From Stenotrophomonas maltophilia (GTDB lineage Bacteria > Pseudomonadota > Gammaproteobacteria > Xanthomonadales > Xanthomonadaceae), in NCBI RefSeq assembly GCF_013464485.1, contig NZ_RAUX01000036.1, positions 1 through 64,000 on the forward strand: DNA of 64,000 nucleotides. The letters are read 5' to 3'. A program made the position numbers and the translations under genes. This document shows, in pieces, positions 63,526-64,000 of the stretch; within the stretch, counting starts at the first letter, position 1, and every line of letters begins with the position of its first letter. The notes under the pieces are model-generated. The model had not been told where the DNA came from, ran no database searches, and worked only from the letters and a program-made list of their open reading frames with translations.

Positions 63526-63744
63526 TGCAATACTCCTGATATGGAACCAGCGATTCCGCCCGCGGGGATAGGTATGCGGGACGCGTGGAAGCGCGATCGG
63601 TTCCGGGGTTGGGCTTCCCTGTTGCCTCCGTGGCCGAACTCCTTGCGGAGCACCCCGGCACGGATGGGGGCAGCAGGTGTGGATTCACCGGTGACGTCCG
63701 GTGTGGACGGCTTCCCGCGCACGCAGGCTGCAGGAATCCGGTCG

Positions 63745-63774
63745 ATTATAGCCCGCTCGGCGCGTTGGCTGCAA
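63745..63774 (-). promoter_or_regulatory. rpsB promoter inside the 3' end of the upstream gene
   Basis: On the minus strand TTGCAG, 18 bases, then a perfect TATAAT. The TAA stop of the upstream gene lies within the -10 box. The expected leader is about 210 bases (63526-63738) and contains no gene. Confidence 0.7.
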
Positions 63775-64000
63775 TTGCCGGGTCCGGTGCGGTCAGATCG
63801 ACCACGCGGCCATCCTGCAGCCTGGCCTGGAAACGGCCACCGGCATAGCCCTCCGCTCGGGCGGGCAGGGGCCAGCGGCGCTCACGGCCGGCCAGCAGAT
63901 AGCCGGCCAGGCCCGGCAGCAGCAGGGTGCGCCGGCCGTCGCTGGTGATGTAGGCGAGATCGTTCAGGCGTGCGTGCAGGGTACCGGTGTTGCTCAGTCG
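63746..64000 (-). CDS. Probable periplasmic pilus chaperone, C-terminal part
   Basis: The last 84 residues of a gene running off the window. RLSNTGTLHARLNDLAYITS and GLAGYLLAGRERRWPLP resemble the second domain of PapD/Csu-type fimbrial chaperones, which cap pilin subunits in the periplasm. The rest ends in a hydrophilic tail ANAPSGL. The missing N-terminal domain prevents a firm call. Confidence 0.6.
   Translation of the reverse strand, partial: RLSNTGTLHARLNDLAYITSDGRRTLLLPGLAGYLLAGRERRWPLPARAEGYAGGRFQARLQDGRVVDLTAPDPAIAANAPSGL

Overview
The window is high-GC bacterial chromosome that fits Stenotrophomonas (Xanthomonadaceae, Gammaproteobacteria), probably the S. maltophilia group. The main reasons are the gene order rpsB-tsf / pyrH-frr-uppS-cdsA-dxr-rseP-bamA / lpxD-fabZ-lpxA-lpxB-rnhB-dnaE-accA, a small THX-type ribosomal protein, and many short GTAG-headed palindromes of the SMAG (REP) type known from this species. 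I saw no prophage, integrase, complete insertion sequence, CRISPR array, tRNA or rRNA.

Layout. 1-2.3 kb: a TetR repressor and an MFS drug exporter in one operon with a clear operator. 2.5-5.3 kb: a histidine-rich TonB-dependent receptor divergent from a MerC-like membrane protein, with a zinc-repressor-like box between them. 5.4-9.3 kb: ribosomal protein THX, a lipoprotein phosphodiesterase, and a DNA-alkylation repair pair (Ada-AlkA fusion plus Ogt) bracketed by inverted composite repeats. 9.7-15.6 kb: small envelope proteins, a ubiquinone-type FAD hydroxylase, an S4 protein and a DEAD-box helicase. 15.8-22 kb: three c-di-GMP proteins around an RluF pseudouridine synthase. 22-41.5 kb: accessory metabolism and envelope genes (AAA ATPase, two EamA transporters, DUF72, VOC, a serine hydrolase, an ABC exporter, an acid phosphatase, a DUF885 lipoprotein, GFA, DUF4349, LysR, cyclophilin, a PadR/HAAS pair, PhaZ, a methyltransferase). 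41.7-64 kb: a HemJ-like protein, then the essential minus-strand block for fatty acid, lipid A, DNA replication, outer-membrane assembly, phospholipid, isoprenoid and translation genes. An HDOD-GGDEF gene broken by an in-frame TAG lies between pyrH and tsf. The window ends inside a probable pilus-chaperone gene.

How the genes work together. The essential block joins lipid A synthesis (LpxD, LpxA, LpxB), acyl supply (AccA, FabZ), CDP-diacylglycerol (CdsA), undecaprenyl phosphate (Dxr, UppS), outer-membrane protein insertion (BamA) and envelope-stress proteolysis (RseP), with several 4-bp stop/start overlaps. Skp, usually between bamA and lpxD, is not there; that gap holds a terminator and repeats.

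The most unusual content lies between genes. There are at least five repeat families: (1) SMAG palindromes; (2) an approximately 98-bp element that can fold as a three-way junction and whose outer stem differs between copies yet stays paired; (3) a double-hairpin element; (4) a perfect 28-bp inverted repeat; (5) a 537-bp palindrome whose arms each contain a 14-bp hairpin. Families 1 and 2 form composite units that flank the ada-alkA/ogt operon in opposite orientation.
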